From assembly GCF_001971785.1 (NCBI RefSeq), contig NZ_CP019389.1, positions 3,545,001 through 3,609,000 of the forward strand: a DNA stretch of 64,000 bases, in the 5' to 3' direction. Origin of the DNA: Seonamhaeicola sp. S2-3. GTDB taxonomy: Bacteria > Bacteroidota > Bacteroidia > Flavobacteriales > Flavobacteriaceae. Under the pieces are notes generated by a model. That model had not been told where the DNA came from and searched no databases. It was given only the letters and a program-made list of their open reading frames with translations. Within the stretch, counting starts at the first letter, position 1; each line of letters opens with the position of its first letter. Shown here in pieces: positions 34,202 to 44,217 of this stretch. A program made the translations under genes and the position numbers.

Positions 34202-35764
34202 ATGGATTCAATTCTAAATATACTTTCTAACATCCCATGGTGGGGATGGATTTTAATAGTATTACTACTAGTTGCCATACGCGATATCTTTATTCAAAAA
34301 CAACACACCATAAGCCATAACTACCCGCTTATAGGTCATTTAAGGTATATGCTAGAAAAAATAGGGCCAGAACTTAGGCAATATTTGGTAGCTAATAACA
34401 GAGAAGAACTCCCTTTTAACCGTATAGAACGCGGTTGGATATATGCCTCTGCAAAAAAAGAAAACAACTACGAAGGTTTTGGTACCGATAGAAACATATA
34501 CGAGCACCAGCACATTTTTATTAACAATGCTATGATGCCTTTTAAAGTTGATGCAAATCACCCTAATACTATTGACAAAACTTTTTTGCCTTGTGCCAAA
34601 GTTATGGGCTTACATCATAAACGCAAAAAACCGTATAGACCAGCATCAATAATAAACGTATCTGCCATGAGTTTTGGCTCGCTTTCTGCTAAAGCTGTAG
34701 AATCTCTTAATAAAGGGGTTAAAATGGCAAATGCCTACCACAACACAGGTGAAGGTGGTTTATCTCCTTATCACAGTTTTGGTGGCGATGTTATTTTTCA
34801 TTTTGGAACGGGGTATTTTGGTGTTAGAGATAAAAACGGAAACTTTTCTATGGAAAAAATGATAGCCTTAGTTGAAAAAAATCCGTTTATTAGAGCTATT
34901 GAAGTCAAACTATCTCAAGGCGCTAAACCTGGTAAAGGAGGTGTTTTACCAGGTGCTAAAATAACCAAGCAAATAGCAGACATTCGCGGAGTTGAAATTG
35001 GTAAAGATGTACTATCGCCCCCTAATCATTCGGCATTTTCTAATGTACCCGAAATGGTAGATTTTATTGAGAAAATTGCTAAAGCTACTGGCTTACCAGT
35101 GGGTATAAAAGCTGCTATTGGAAAATTAGACCAATGGGAAGAACTAGCAGATATTATGTTGAAAACAAATAAAGGCCCCGACTTTATTACTGTTGATGGT
35201 GGCGAAGGTGGTACAGGCGCTGCTCCTCCTAGTTTTGCAGACCATGTGTCTTTACCTTGGGTATATGGGTTTAGTGATTTATATAGACTTTTTAAAAACA
35301 AAGGGCTAACAGAGCGTATTGTTTTTATTGGTAGCGGAAAATTAGGTTTTCCTGCCAAAGCAGCCATGGCTTTTGCTATGGGAGCCGATTGTATTAATGT
35401 TGCCAGAGAAGCTATGATGAGTATAGGTTGTATACAAGCTCAAGTTTGTCATACCAACCGTTGCCCTAGCGGGGTTGCTACACAAAATAAATGGTTACAA
35501 AACGGTATAGACACTACATTAAAATCGGTACGCTTAGCACAGTATTTTAAAACTTTTAGAAAAGAACTAATTGAAATTACACACGCTGCTGGTTATGAAC
35601 ACCCCTGCCAATTTAAAATGAATGATATTGAAATGAATGTAGATGACCACAACCTTTCTAAAGAACTTGATACAACTTATATGTATGAAAAAGTTTCGGT
35701 ACCTTTTACCAGTATGCAGGATTTAAAAGATTGTGTATATTTGGGAGGTAAACATAACGCTTAA
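34202..35764 (+). CDS. FMN-binding glutamate synthase-family protein
   Basis: 520 residues. An N-terminal membrane helix (about 8-28) is followed by the glutamate-synthase central domain. It shows NTGEGGLSPYH, KLSQGAKPGKGGVLPGAKIT, FITVDGGEGGTGAAPPSFAD and the cluster motif CIQAQVCHTNRCPSGVATQ (spacing C-x5-C-x4-C as in GltB). It lacks the glutaminase domain of GltB and is the stand-alone form. The natural substrate is uncertain. It probably forms an operon with the gene 12 bp downstream. Confidence 0.88.
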   Translation: MDSILNILSNIPWWGWILIVLLLVAIRDIFIQKQHTISHNYPLIGHLRYMLEKIGPELRQYLVANNREELPFNRIERGWIYASAKKENNYEGFGTDRNIYEHQHIFINNAMMPFKVDANHPNTIDKTFLPCAKVMGLHHKRKKPYRPASIINVSAMSFGSLSAKAVESLNKGVKMANAYHNTGEGGLSPYHSFGGDVIFHFGTGYFGVRDKNGNFSMEKMIALVEKNPFIRAIEVKLSQGAKPGKGGVLPGAKITKQIADIRGVEIGKDVLSPPNHSAFSNVPEMVDFIEKIAKATGLPVGIKAAIGKLDQWEELADIMLKTNKGPDFITVDGGEGGTGAAPPSFADHVSLPWVYGFSDLYRLFKNKGLTERIVFIGSGKLGFPAKAAMAFAMGADCINVAREAMMSIGCIQAQVCHTNRCPSGVATQNKWLQNGIDTTLKSVRLAQYFKTFRKELIEITHAAGYEHPCQFKMNDIEMNVDDHNLSKELDTTYMYEKVSVPFTSMQDLKDCVYLGGKHNA

Positions 35765-35776
35765 CCCCAAATTAAC

Positions 35777-36298
35777 ATGGAAATTTCTAGAATTATCGAC
35801 CTTTTTTCATACGCCATTCCTACAATTATTACAGGACTTATTGCTTACTATTTTTTTAGAGAACATACTAAAAATGAAGATGGAAGAAGACGCTTTTTAC
35901 TAAAAAAAGACTTGCAAGTAAATGCGCTTCCGCTTCGTTTACAAGCCTACGAACGTATGACGCTTTTTTTAGAAAGGTTATCGCCTTCTAAACTATTGGT
36001 AAGGGTTACCCCAATAACATCAAATAAAGAAGATTACGAATCTTTACTCATACAAAATATAGAACAAGAATTTGAGCATAATTTATCTCAACAAATTTAT
36101 GTGAGTGATAAATGTTGGAACATTATTGTAGCTGCTAAAAATGCTACTATACAATTAATTAGAAAAGCTAACTTATCAGAAAAAACAGATACCGCTAATA
36201 AATTAAGAGAAGTTATTTTAACCGAAATGATGGAACGAAAACCACCTAGTGACGCTGCACTTTCTTTTATAAAAGAAGAAGTATCTGATTTGTGGTAA
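35777..36298 (+). CDS. conserved membrane-anchored protein of unknown function
   Basis: 173 residues. One membrane helix (about 10-27, YAIPTIITGLIAYYFF) precedes a mainly helical cytoplasmic part with RRFLLKKDLQVNALPLRLQA and YERMTLFLERLSPSKLLVRV. The pattern is common in flavobacteria without assigned function. It is tandem with the glutamate synthase-like gene, so a joint role is possible. It converges on the patatin gene with 1 bp between them. Confidence 0.65.
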   Translation: MEISRIIDLFSYAIPTIITGLIAYYFFREHTKNEDGRRRFLLKKDLQVNALPLRLQAYERMTLFLERLSPSKLLVRVTPITSNKEDYESLLIQNIEQEFEHNLSQQIYVSDKCWNIIVAAKNATIQLIRKANLSEKTDTANKLREVILTEMMERKPPSDAALSFIKEEVSDLW

Positions 36299-36299
36299 A

Positions 36300-37214
36300 C
36301 TAATCTTCTAATCGTAACTCATTAGATTTAGCTTCTGTACATTTTGCTTTCGCATATTCAAATCCTTGTTGCCACCAAGCAGTCATTAGTTTTTTATCAA
36401 ATATTAATGAGTTTTCTGTGAGTTTAGATGGTGTGTAGTACAAATTAAGCTCTACATTTTTGGCTGTTGCTGCTAGTTTGCCTATGGTAACATCGTTACG
36501 TTCTAATCTATCTAAAACATGCCCAAACAAACTAACCATTAAAGAAAAAGGGTTTTTTCCAAGCACCTTGTTTTGATCCATAGATTCAGACTTTAACACA
36601 ATGGCATCTACCTGTGTAGCACCTCTTAAAATAGCTTCGCGTATAGGAACAATACATCCTAAACCACCATCGCCATATTCATAATTATTTTTTGTTACTA
36701 ATGACATGAATGGAATGAAATTACAGGAAATCCATATCCATTCACAAAATTCTTCATAAGAAAACTCATTAATAGACTTGTACTCCACTCTATTTTTAGA
36801 CAAATTAGAAACCGTAACTACCACATCATCTTTAGTTTTCTTTATTAAATGATATTCTTCTTCAGTAAATCGTTTTCTTATTAATTTTTTTAAGTTTTTA
36901 CTTTCACCAAAGGTTCGTTTCATACGTATAAATTGCCAAAGCGTATTTATAAAATCAATAGAAACAAACTCTCTATCGCCTTTTTTTCTAATCACAAAAG
37001 GATTTACACTAAATATATCATTTTGACTCACACTGGTATAAACATCATGCAATTTATCAATTCTACCAGCTGCAATATGCGGTACCAATAAACTTCCGGT
37101 AGAGGTGCCAAGAAACAAATCATAGTCTCTACCTTCTTCTTCAATAAGGTATTGCGCTACACCACCTGCATAAGCCCCTTTACTTCCTCCTCCAGATATC
37201 ACTAATGCTCTCAT
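36300..37214 (-). CDS. patatin-like phospholipase
   Basis: 304 residues. The N-terminal oxyanion motif is SGGGSKGAYAGG (residues 7-18), the nucleophile elbow is GTSTGS (Gly-x-Ser-x-Gly) near residue 37, and the dyad aspartate is in YGDGGLG near 175. These are the catalytic features of patatin-family acyl hydrolases, related to the bacterial RssA group. No signal peptide is seen, so it probably acts in the cytoplasm or at the membrane on phospholipids. It is a single gene with its promoter in the 180-bp gap to 37395. Confidence 0.85.
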   Translation of the reverse strand: MRALVISGGGSKGAYAGGVAQYLIEEEGRDYDLFLGTSTGSLLVPHIAAGRIDKLHDVYTSVSQNDIFSVNPFVIRKKGDREFVSIDFINTLWQFIRMKRTFGESKNLKKLIRKRFTEEEYHLIKKTKDDVVVTVSNLSKNRVEYKSINEFSYEEFCEWIWISCNFIPFMSLVTKNNYEYGDGGLGCIVPIREAILRGATQVDAIVLKSESMDQNKVLGKNPFSLMVSLFGHVLDRLERNDVTIGKLAATAKNVELNLYYTPSKLTENSLIFDKKLMTAWWQQGFEYAKAKCTEAKSNELRLED

Positions 37215-37394
37215 TTAGTTAATAAATTATGCTTAAATATAAACATTATACATTCAGTTTATAAACTGTTTTAAAACTTTTATATACCTAATATCAGGTA
37301 TTTTATAGAATAAATAAGCCAAACCTCTAATTTAATTTAGTATGCTAAAAAAGAATATCTATTTTAGTCTCAGCTATTAACATAATTATTACAC

Positions 37395-40300
37395 ATGAGG
37401 AAGCATTCTTTTCTTGCAACTGTATTTTTTTTCATAATTGGTGTATCTCTATTTGGATTAAGTAACACTAATAGAAAAAACAATACGAATGATACCTATA
37501 AAAAAAGTCGTTATTTACCACCTCTGGTTGTTGACTTCACCTTTAACAACAGTGGCGCTTGTTCTGGAACACAAGTTGACTTTACCTCTACAGTAACTGG
37601 CAATGGTCCTTTTACTTATTTATGGCAGTTTAGTGATGATAATAGTACAAGTACTAGCAATAATCCTTCGCATACCTTTACAGCTTTAGGCTGCGGTACT
37701 AGCAACATAAATGTTACGCTTACCGTAACGGATTCTAATAACGAAAGCACTACTATAACTAAAGCTGTACCAGTACTTCAAAAACCTAATTTAGATTTTT
37801 ATGATATTGATGCCGAAGCTAATTTTACCCCAGCATTTGATAACTGTGGCAATAATACTTCAGACCCTTCATACACTATTAATGTAGGAAACAGATCTAC
37901 TGGAAGCTGTATCACTTCTTACGATGTTGACTGGGGCGATGGTAATACAGAAACTAATGTGAGTTTCCCACTTACCCATACCTATACGCAACTTGGGTCT
38001 TACAACATGCGCATTACGGGTAATGGTATTAATTGTGACAACACAGTAACCTATTTAATAAAAAATTCAAGCAACCCAACAGGCGCTATTATAAATCCGG
38101 GTAATACCGTTAATTTATGTACCCCCATTGCTCCAATAGAATTTGCTATTGGCTCTTGGGGAACCAATCCACCAGACACAAATTACCAAGTTGATTATGG
38201 TGATGGCACTATTGAAACTTACACCCAACAACAACTTGAAAGCTCAACTTACTTTAATAGCGCAGACCCTGTAAATTCTCAAGACTTCCCTATTCCGCAT
38301 GAATACACAGAATCTAATTGTCCTAACTACAGCTACACCGTTTTTTTATACATTACAACATCATGCGGTGCCACCAATTTAACAGCAGGCCCAATTATTA
38401 TATTAAAAAAACCAGATGTTGCTTTTGAAAACCCGCCAACAGGTTGTATTGACACACCTATACAGTTTACTAATACATCTCAAACAGGTTACAATAAAAA
38501 TTGTGATACCAACGCAGGATATTTTTGGGATTTTGGTGATGGTAACACCTCTACCTTAAGAAATCCTTCGCACACCTATACAGCGCCAGGTATTTACACA
38601 GTATCCTTATACGCTCAAAATTTTTGTGGCACAACTAATACTGTAACAAGTACTATTTGTATTGAACCCGATTTAACACCCGCTTTTACTTTAGACACCA
38701 ATAATGGATGTACGCCTTTAACTGTACAAACAACCAATACAACCGATTTAACTGATAGCTGTGGTGGTGTGGAATATTTATGGGAAGTGAGCTATAGTTC
38801 AGGATTTTGCAATACAGGTGTTGGCCAATGGCAATTTACTAATGGAACAGATGAAACTTCTCAGGCTCCTACATTAGAGTTCACAGCCGATGGAACATAC
38901 ACACTTACGTTAACAACTACAAATAGCTGCGGAAGCAATTCTACATCACAAACTATAGACGTTAAGCAGCCACCAACTGTTACTATTGATGCTATAAGTG
39001 ATTTCTGCGGAACTGCTTCTATAAGCCCCACAGCAACTATAAATACTTGTGCCCCTGCAACTGAAACCATTACCTATAATTGGAGTTTCCCGGGAGGAAC
39101 GCCAGCTACAGCTACCACCGAAAACCCTGGAACCATCACCTATAACACTCCTGGAGATTATCAAATTACTTTGAGTGTAACCTCAAGCTGTGGTACCACA
39201 ACCACTACTGAAGATTTTACCATCAATGAAGTACCAACCATAACCAATACAGATTTAACACAAACCATTTGCTCTGGGACACAAACTACTTTGGTTAATT
39301 TAACATCTAGTATAGTAGGTACTACATACAGTTGGTCTGCCACAGCACCGGCAGGTGTTACAGGTTACACAGCAAGTGGCAGCACTAGTACCATTCCTAT
39401 TCAAACTATTATAAATACAAATACTACTTCAGAAACTGTAACGTATACTATAACACCCTATAATGGTAGTTGTGATGGAGCTCCTGTTAATTTAGTAATA
39501 ACTGTAGATCCTGCTCCAGAATTTACCAGTCAACCACAAGATGAAACCATTTGCTTAAACGGCAGCACTACGGCACTATCTGTTACAGTTAACGGTCCTG
39601 GAACACCAAGTTATCAATGGTATGAAAACACCACAAATAACACTACAACAGGTACAGCTATTACTGGTGAAACTAGCGGCAGTTTTACACCCCCAAATAA
39701 TCCTGTTGGTGTAATGTATTACTATGTAATAGCATCGTTTACATCGGGTGCTGGCTGTGATGAAATAATCTCAAATACGGCACGTATTGAAGTGGTTGAA
39801 GGCTTACAAATAACCACACAACCAACTCCCACACAAAGTTTATGTGTTGGAGGTAGTCTATCATCTAGTTTATCGGTTACGCATACAGGCGGTACGGGTA
39901 CTTTAAGTTATCAATGGTATGCCAATACCACAAACAGCAATACTGGAGGCTCCCCTATAACAGGCGCAACAAGTTCTAGTTACAATCCCCCAACATTCAA
40001 TACAGCTGGTAACTACTATTATTATGTAACTATTACCGCTGCAGGTAGTGGCTGTAATTCTGTTACAAGTGATGTATCAGAAGTTATTGTAGTTACCGAT
40101 CCTGTTATTGATACCCACCCCTTAACCACACAAACCATTTGTGAAGGCACTACACCTACAGATTTAAGTGTAAGTGTTTCTGGTGGACTGGGAAATAGTT
40201 ATAACTATCAGTGGTACAGCAATACTACCAATACAAATGTTGGTGGTACAGCCATAACAGGTGCCACAAACGCCACTTTTACACCACCAAACACTACGGT

Positions 40301-43205
40301 TGGAACGGTTTATTATTATGTTGAAGTTACCCAAGCAGGTATTGATTGCGCCGTTACTAGTAATACATCAGAAGTTATCATCAATCAAGCAGCTACTATT
40401 ACCAATCAGCCACTTTCAGAAACCATTTGCTTTGGTGATAGTTTTAACACCCTATCCGTTAGTTATACTAATGGTGTTGGCACACCAAGCTATCAATGGT
40501 TTTCTAACACTATAAACGATAATACTACAGGTACTCCAATTACTGATGAAACAAGTTCTAGCTTTACACCAGCAGCAACAACTGTTGGAACTGTTTACTA
40601 TTATGTAGTTTTAACCTTTGCTTCGGGTGGGTGTACGGAAATTGCATCAGTACCATCGGAACAAACGGTTAATGAAACCCCCAATATTAGCGATAAAGCC
40701 GATATCATTTGTAGCGGTAATAGTTTTACAATAAGCCCAACTACTTCAGGCAGTGACATTGCCCCTACTGGAACAACTTATACATGGAGCAATCCTGTTA
40801 TTAATCCCGCAGGTACCATTACCGGTGCTTCTGCAGAAACTAATGCACAACCTTCTATAAGTCAAACCTTAACAAACACAACAACCAATCCTTCTACAGT
40901 TACATACAGCGTAACACCAAAATTAGGTAACTGTGTGGGTGCCAGTTTTGAGGTTGAAATAACGGTAAACCCATCTATAAGTATTACTTCAACACAAACA
41001 AATAGCACTTGTTTTGCGGCTAATTCAGGAGCTTTAAACATTACTATTGCTGGTGGTGTACCGTTTACAACGGGTACCCCATATCAAATTACTTGGACAG
41101 GGCCTAACGGATTTACAAGCAGCAATGAAGATATTTTAAACTTAACACCAGGTAACTACACCGTGTTTATTTTAGATGATGGCGGTTGCCCTTTTTCAGA
41201 AACATTTACTATTACCGAGCCTGATGAATTGGTATTTAGTAATATAGATTTTGATTCTGAAACCATTAGTTGTTATCAAGCCAATGATGGCAACATTTCA
41301 ATTGATGTTAGCGGTGGCACACTGCCTTACAACTATAATTGGACTAGAAATGGCACACCTTATAGTACTGATGAAGACTTAACAAATCTTACACCAGGCA
41401 CTTATGAAATTACTGTTACAGATGCCAACAACTGCACCCCTATAACTCAAAGTTTTACAGTTGTTGAACCACCAGAACTTATTGCCTCCTTAAACAATAA
41501 AGTTGATGTTATTTGTTATGGTGATGCTACTGGCGAAATTTATATTGATGTTACTGGCGGACGACAAATTGAGACAAGTCCTGGTACTTTTGACTATAGT
41601 TACGCTTGGACAGGACCTAACGGATTTACTAGCACCAACCAAAATTTAACAGGTTTGCTTGCCGGCACATACACGGTTACAGTAACCGATAAATCTGGTT
41701 GTACAAGTACGTTAGATGTTGTTATCAATCAATCTGATGAGATTATTATTGATTACACTGCTACTGAAATTGCTTGCTACGGCGATAATGATGCCTCTAT
41801 AACCATTAATTCTATAACAGGAGGCAATGCGCCTTACACCGTTACTTGGAGCAATTTAGGTTCTGGTAATACACAAACAAACTTATCTGCTGGCACTTAT
41901 GTTATTACTGTAACCGATGCTACCAATTGCCAAAAACAATCTACAATTATTATTGATGAAGCACCTCTTTTTAGAATAACTCCACAAGTGGAAAATGTAT
42001 CGTGTTTTGGTGAAAACGACGGACGTATTATATTAAATCTTGAAGGTGGCGTAACACCTGTTAATTTAGTTTGGGATGATGACCCTAGCGCAGGCGTTGA
42101 ACGTAACAATTTAGGCCCGGGAACCTACACCGTTACCATTACAGATGGCAAACCCTGCACCATAAACGAAACATTTACCATTACAGAACCTGATGCGCTT
42201 GATATTTCTGGCACTAAAACTGATGCTTTAGATTGTGATGATGCTAATTCAGGTGCTATAAATGTCATTGTTACAGGTGGTACATTACCATTAACTTACA
42301 TCTGGTCTAATGGCGCAACCACCGAAGATTTAACCAACATCCCTCCTGGTGAATATACCGTTACTGTTACAGATGCTAATAATTGTGAAATATCAGAAAC
42401 CTTCAACATAAACAGATTCGATCCGTTAGAAGTTGAAGTTGTTACCCAAACTACCCATAATTGTGACACTAAAGAAGTTGATCAATACTATGTAGCACAT
42501 CCTTCTGGTGGTGTTCCTCCTTATCAAATATCATGGTCTAGCGGCACCATAAGTGGTAGTAATAACGAAATTATGCACACCACACAAAATGGTCTCGTGC
42601 TTATTGATGTAGTTGATGCTGCAGGTTGTTCTATTTCATATTCATACAACGTTGATGTTCCTGAATTGGGTGATGCTGATTTCACAATAAACTCTGAAGC
42701 TTTTAACACCTTTGGTTTTTATTCCATAGAATCATCTATAGCATTTACAAACACATCTACTGGCGATTATATTGGTGTTTCATGGGATTTTGGCGATGGT
42801 AATTTTTCTAGTGATGAAAATCCGTCACACACATATAAAACCATTGGCACTTACACCATAACACAAACTGTAACGTATCCTTTTGATTGTGTTTATACCA
42901 AAAGTATTACCATTAACATTGAAAAAGGCTACAGTTTAATTGTTCCTAATGCTTTTACACCTAATAAAGATGCTTTAAATGATTTCTTTTTGCCCGAACA
43001 AATTGCCCTTTCAAACATGAAACTCCATATTTACGATACTTGGGGCAGTATGATTTATTCTGAAGAAGGCGAAAGCATACGTGGTTGGGACGGAAAAATA
43101 AACGATGCCGAAGCTGAAAACGGCAATTATTACTACACATTTTCTGGCGACACTTTTTACGGAAAAACTATTACTAGTAAAGGCGTTGTTGTACTAATTA
43201 GATAA
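37395..43205 (+). CDS. giant PKD/SprB-type surface protein with gliding-motility C-terminal (T9SS type B) domain
   Basis: 1936 residues with a signal peptide. PKD domains are recognised by WQFSDDNSTSTSNNPSHTF and WDFGDGNTSTLRNPSHTY. About four Ig-like repeats of a TICxG...YQWY type follow (about residues 700-1110), then at least five SprB repeats such as GTLPYNYNWTRNG (about 1200-1690). A last PKD copy (WDFGDGNFSSDENPSHTY) precedes the CHU_C domain (VPNAFTPNKDALNDFF, GWDGKINDAEAENGNYYY). This is a cell-surface adhesin exported by type IX secretion. It lies 7 bp before the PorP/SprF gene, its usual partner. Confidence 0.93.
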   Translation: MRKHSFLATVFFFIIGVSLFGLSNTNRKNNTNDTYKKSRYLPPLVVDFTFNNSGACSGTQVDFTSTVTGNGPFTYLWQFSDDNSTSTSNNPSHTFTALGCGTSNINVTLTVTDSNNESTTITKAVPVLQKPNLDFYDIDAEANFTPAFDNCGNNTSDPSYTINVGNRSTGSCITSYDVDWGDGNTETNVSFPLTHTYTQLGSYNMRITGNGINCDNTVTYLIKNSSNPTGAIINPGNTVNLCTPIAPIEFAIGSWGTNPPDTNYQVDYGDGTIETYTQQQLESSTYFNSADPVNSQDFPIPHEYTESNCPNYSYTVFLYITTSCGATNLTAGPIIILKKPDVAFENPPTGCIDTPIQFTNTSQTGYNKNCDTNAGYFWDFGDGNTSTLRNPSHTYTAPGIYTVSLYAQNFCGTTNTVTSTICIEPDLTPAFTLDTNNGCTPLTVQTTNTTDLTDSCGGVEYLWEVSYSSGFCNTGVGQWQFTNGTDETSQAPTLEFTADGTYTLTLTTTNSCGSNSTSQTIDVKQPPTVTIDAISDFCGTASISPTATINTCAPATETITYNWSFPGGTPATATTENPGTITYNTPGDYQITLSVTSSCGTTTTTEDFTINEVPTITNTDLTQTICSGTQTTLVNLTSSIVGTTYSWSATAPAGVTGYTASGSTSTIPIQTIINTNTTSETVTYTITPYNGSCDGAPVNLVITVDPAPEFTSQPQDETICLNGSTTALSVTVNGPGTPSYQWYENTTNNTTTGTAITGETSGSFTPPNNPVGVMYYYVIASFTSGAGCDEIISNTARIEVVEGLQITTQPTPTQSLCVGGSLSSSLSVTHTGGTGTLSYQWYANTTNSNTGGSPITGATSSSYNPPTFNTAGNYYYYVTITAAGSGCNSVTSDVSEVIVVTDPVIDTHPLTTQTICEGTTPTDLSVSVSGGLGNSYNYQWYSNTTNTNVGGTAITGATNATFTPPNTTVGTVYYYVEVTQAGIDCAVTSNTSEVIINQAATITNQPLSETICFGDSFNTLSVSYTNGVGTPSYQWFSNTINDNTTGTPITDETSSSFTPAATTVGTVYYYVVLTFASGGCTEIASVPSEQTVNETPNISDKADIICSGNSFTISPTTSGSDIAPTGTTYTWSNPVINPAGTITGASAETNAQPSISQTLTNTTTNPSTVTYSVTPKLGNCVGASFEVEITVNPSISITSTQTNSTCFAANSGALNITIAGGVPFTTGTPYQITWTGPNGFTSSNEDILNLTPGNYTVFILDDGGCPFSETFTITEPDELVFSNIDFDSETISCYQANDGNISIDVSGGTLPYNYNWTRNGTPYSTDEDLTNLTPGTYEITVTDANNCTPITQSFTVVEPPELIASLNNKVDVICYGDATGEIYIDVTGGRQIETSPGTFDYSYAWTGPNGFTSTNQNLTGLLAGTYTVTVTDKSGCTSTLDVVINQSDEIIIDYTATEIACYGDNDASITINSITGGNAPYTVTWSNLGSGNTQTNLSAGTYVITVTDATNCQKQSTIIIDEAPLFRITPQVENVSCFGENDGRIILNLEGGVTPVNLVWDDDPSAGVERNNLGPGTYTVTITDGKPCTINETFTITEPDALDISGTKTDALDCDDANSGAINVIVTGGTLPLTYIWSNGATTEDLTNIPPGEYTVTVTDANNCEISETFNINRFDPLEVEVVTQTTHNCDTKEVDQYYVAHPSGGVPPYQISWSSGTISGSNNEIMHTTQNGLVLIDVVDAAGCSISYSYNVDVPELGDADFTINSEAFNTFGFYSIESSIAFTNTSTGDYIGVSWDFGDGNFSSDENPSHTYKTIGTYTITQTVTYPFDCVYTKSITINIEKGYSLIVPNAFTPNKDALNDFFLPEQIALSNMKLHIYDTWGSMIYSEEGESIRGWDGKINDAEAENGNYYYTFSGDTFYGKTITSKGVVVLIR

Positions 43206-43212
43206 AATTCTC

Positions 43213-44217
43213 ATGAAACTAAAACTATATATCATTATAATAACAGCATGCTTATGTTTTAAAGCACAAGCACAGGATCCTATTTTTAGTCAGTATTTCA
43301 TGGTACCTGAAACTATAAATCCTGCGTTTTCTGGTTTTGAACAAGCTACCTATTTTGGTGTTATGCACCGTACACAATGGCCTTATTTAGACTTACAAGT
43401 TGACACCAACTACGCTTTTTTTAACACATGGTTAGAAACCGCTAGCAACGGTATTGGTGTTGGCGCTAGTGTTTTAAATCAGCGTGAAAGTAGTACGAGT
43501 TATAATCATTTTCAATTTAATGCTAACTTCACTTACATTGTTGGTTTAAATAACGATTGGTTTTTTAGACCTGCCATTGAAATTGGTTACGGTATGAAAT
43601 CATTTAACTTCAGGAATTTATTATTATCAGACCAAATTAATATAAATGCAGGCACTGTAAATGCCAATTCCAGCGATCCGTTTGCTGCTAATGCCAATGA
43701 TAATATTGGATTTGTAGATTTTACAGCTGGTTTTGTATTTGACAAGAAAAACAGAGGTAATAATACCGATTTATGGCTTGGTGCCGCCATAAAACACTTA
43801 AACAGACCCAATATTTCATTTTTAAATAATGGCAATGTGCCCTTAGATATTTTGTACACTGTACACGCTAATTATAAGTTTCCGTATTTTGATTATAATG
43901 ACATGATACTTTCTGCAAATTATATGCAACAAGGCGAATTTAATAGATTTGATTTAGCTGCTACAGCTAAATTAAACAAACTGTTTTTAGGTGCTATGGC
44001 TGTAACAAATCCTGCTAAAAACAGCGGCAATAGTCATTTACTAACGTCTATAAATGCTTTGGTTGGAGTAGAATTTGAACGCTTACGTTTTGGTTTTTCG
44101 TATGATTTTAACACTTCAGATATTGGAAGAACCGATGGTATTTATGAACTTTCTATAACTTATTTAGCGGCATGTTTGGTTTGTAGAAACCCCACGAACA
44201 ATGAACGCAGAAAATAA
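43213..44217 (+). CDS. type IX secretion system membrane protein, PorP/SprF family
   Basis: 334 residues with a signal peptide (about 20 residues, ending AQAQ). It begins DPIFSQYFMVPETINPAFSG, the family hallmark, followed by beta-barrel strands and FVDFTAGFVF. The barrel ends with ELSITYLAAC. Proteins of this family help export and attach a specific partner with a type B sorting domain, here the adjacent giant adhesin. It ends directly against the stop of the converging M1 peptidase gene. Confidence 0.92.
   Translation: MKLKLYIIIITACLCFKAQAQDPIFSQYFMVPETINPAFSGFEQATYFGVMHRTQWPYLDLQVDTNYAFFNTWLETASNGIGVGASVLNQRESSTSYNHFQFNANFTYIVGLNNDWFFRPAIEIGYGMKSFNFRNLLLSDQININAGTVNANSSDPFAANANDNIGFVDFTAGFVFDKKNRGNNTDLWLGAAIKHLNRPNISFLNNGNVPLDILYTVHANYKFPYFDYNDMILSANYMQQGEFNRFDLAATAKLNKLFLGAMAVTNPAKNSGNSHLLTSINALVGVEFERLRFGFSYDFNTSDIGRTDGIYELSITYLAACLVCRNPTNNERRK

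Noticed and set aside
37395-43205. Many short frames on both strands within the adhesin gene
   Set aside because: They lie in repetitive Thr/Asn-rich coding sequence and have compositions expected of shadow frames.
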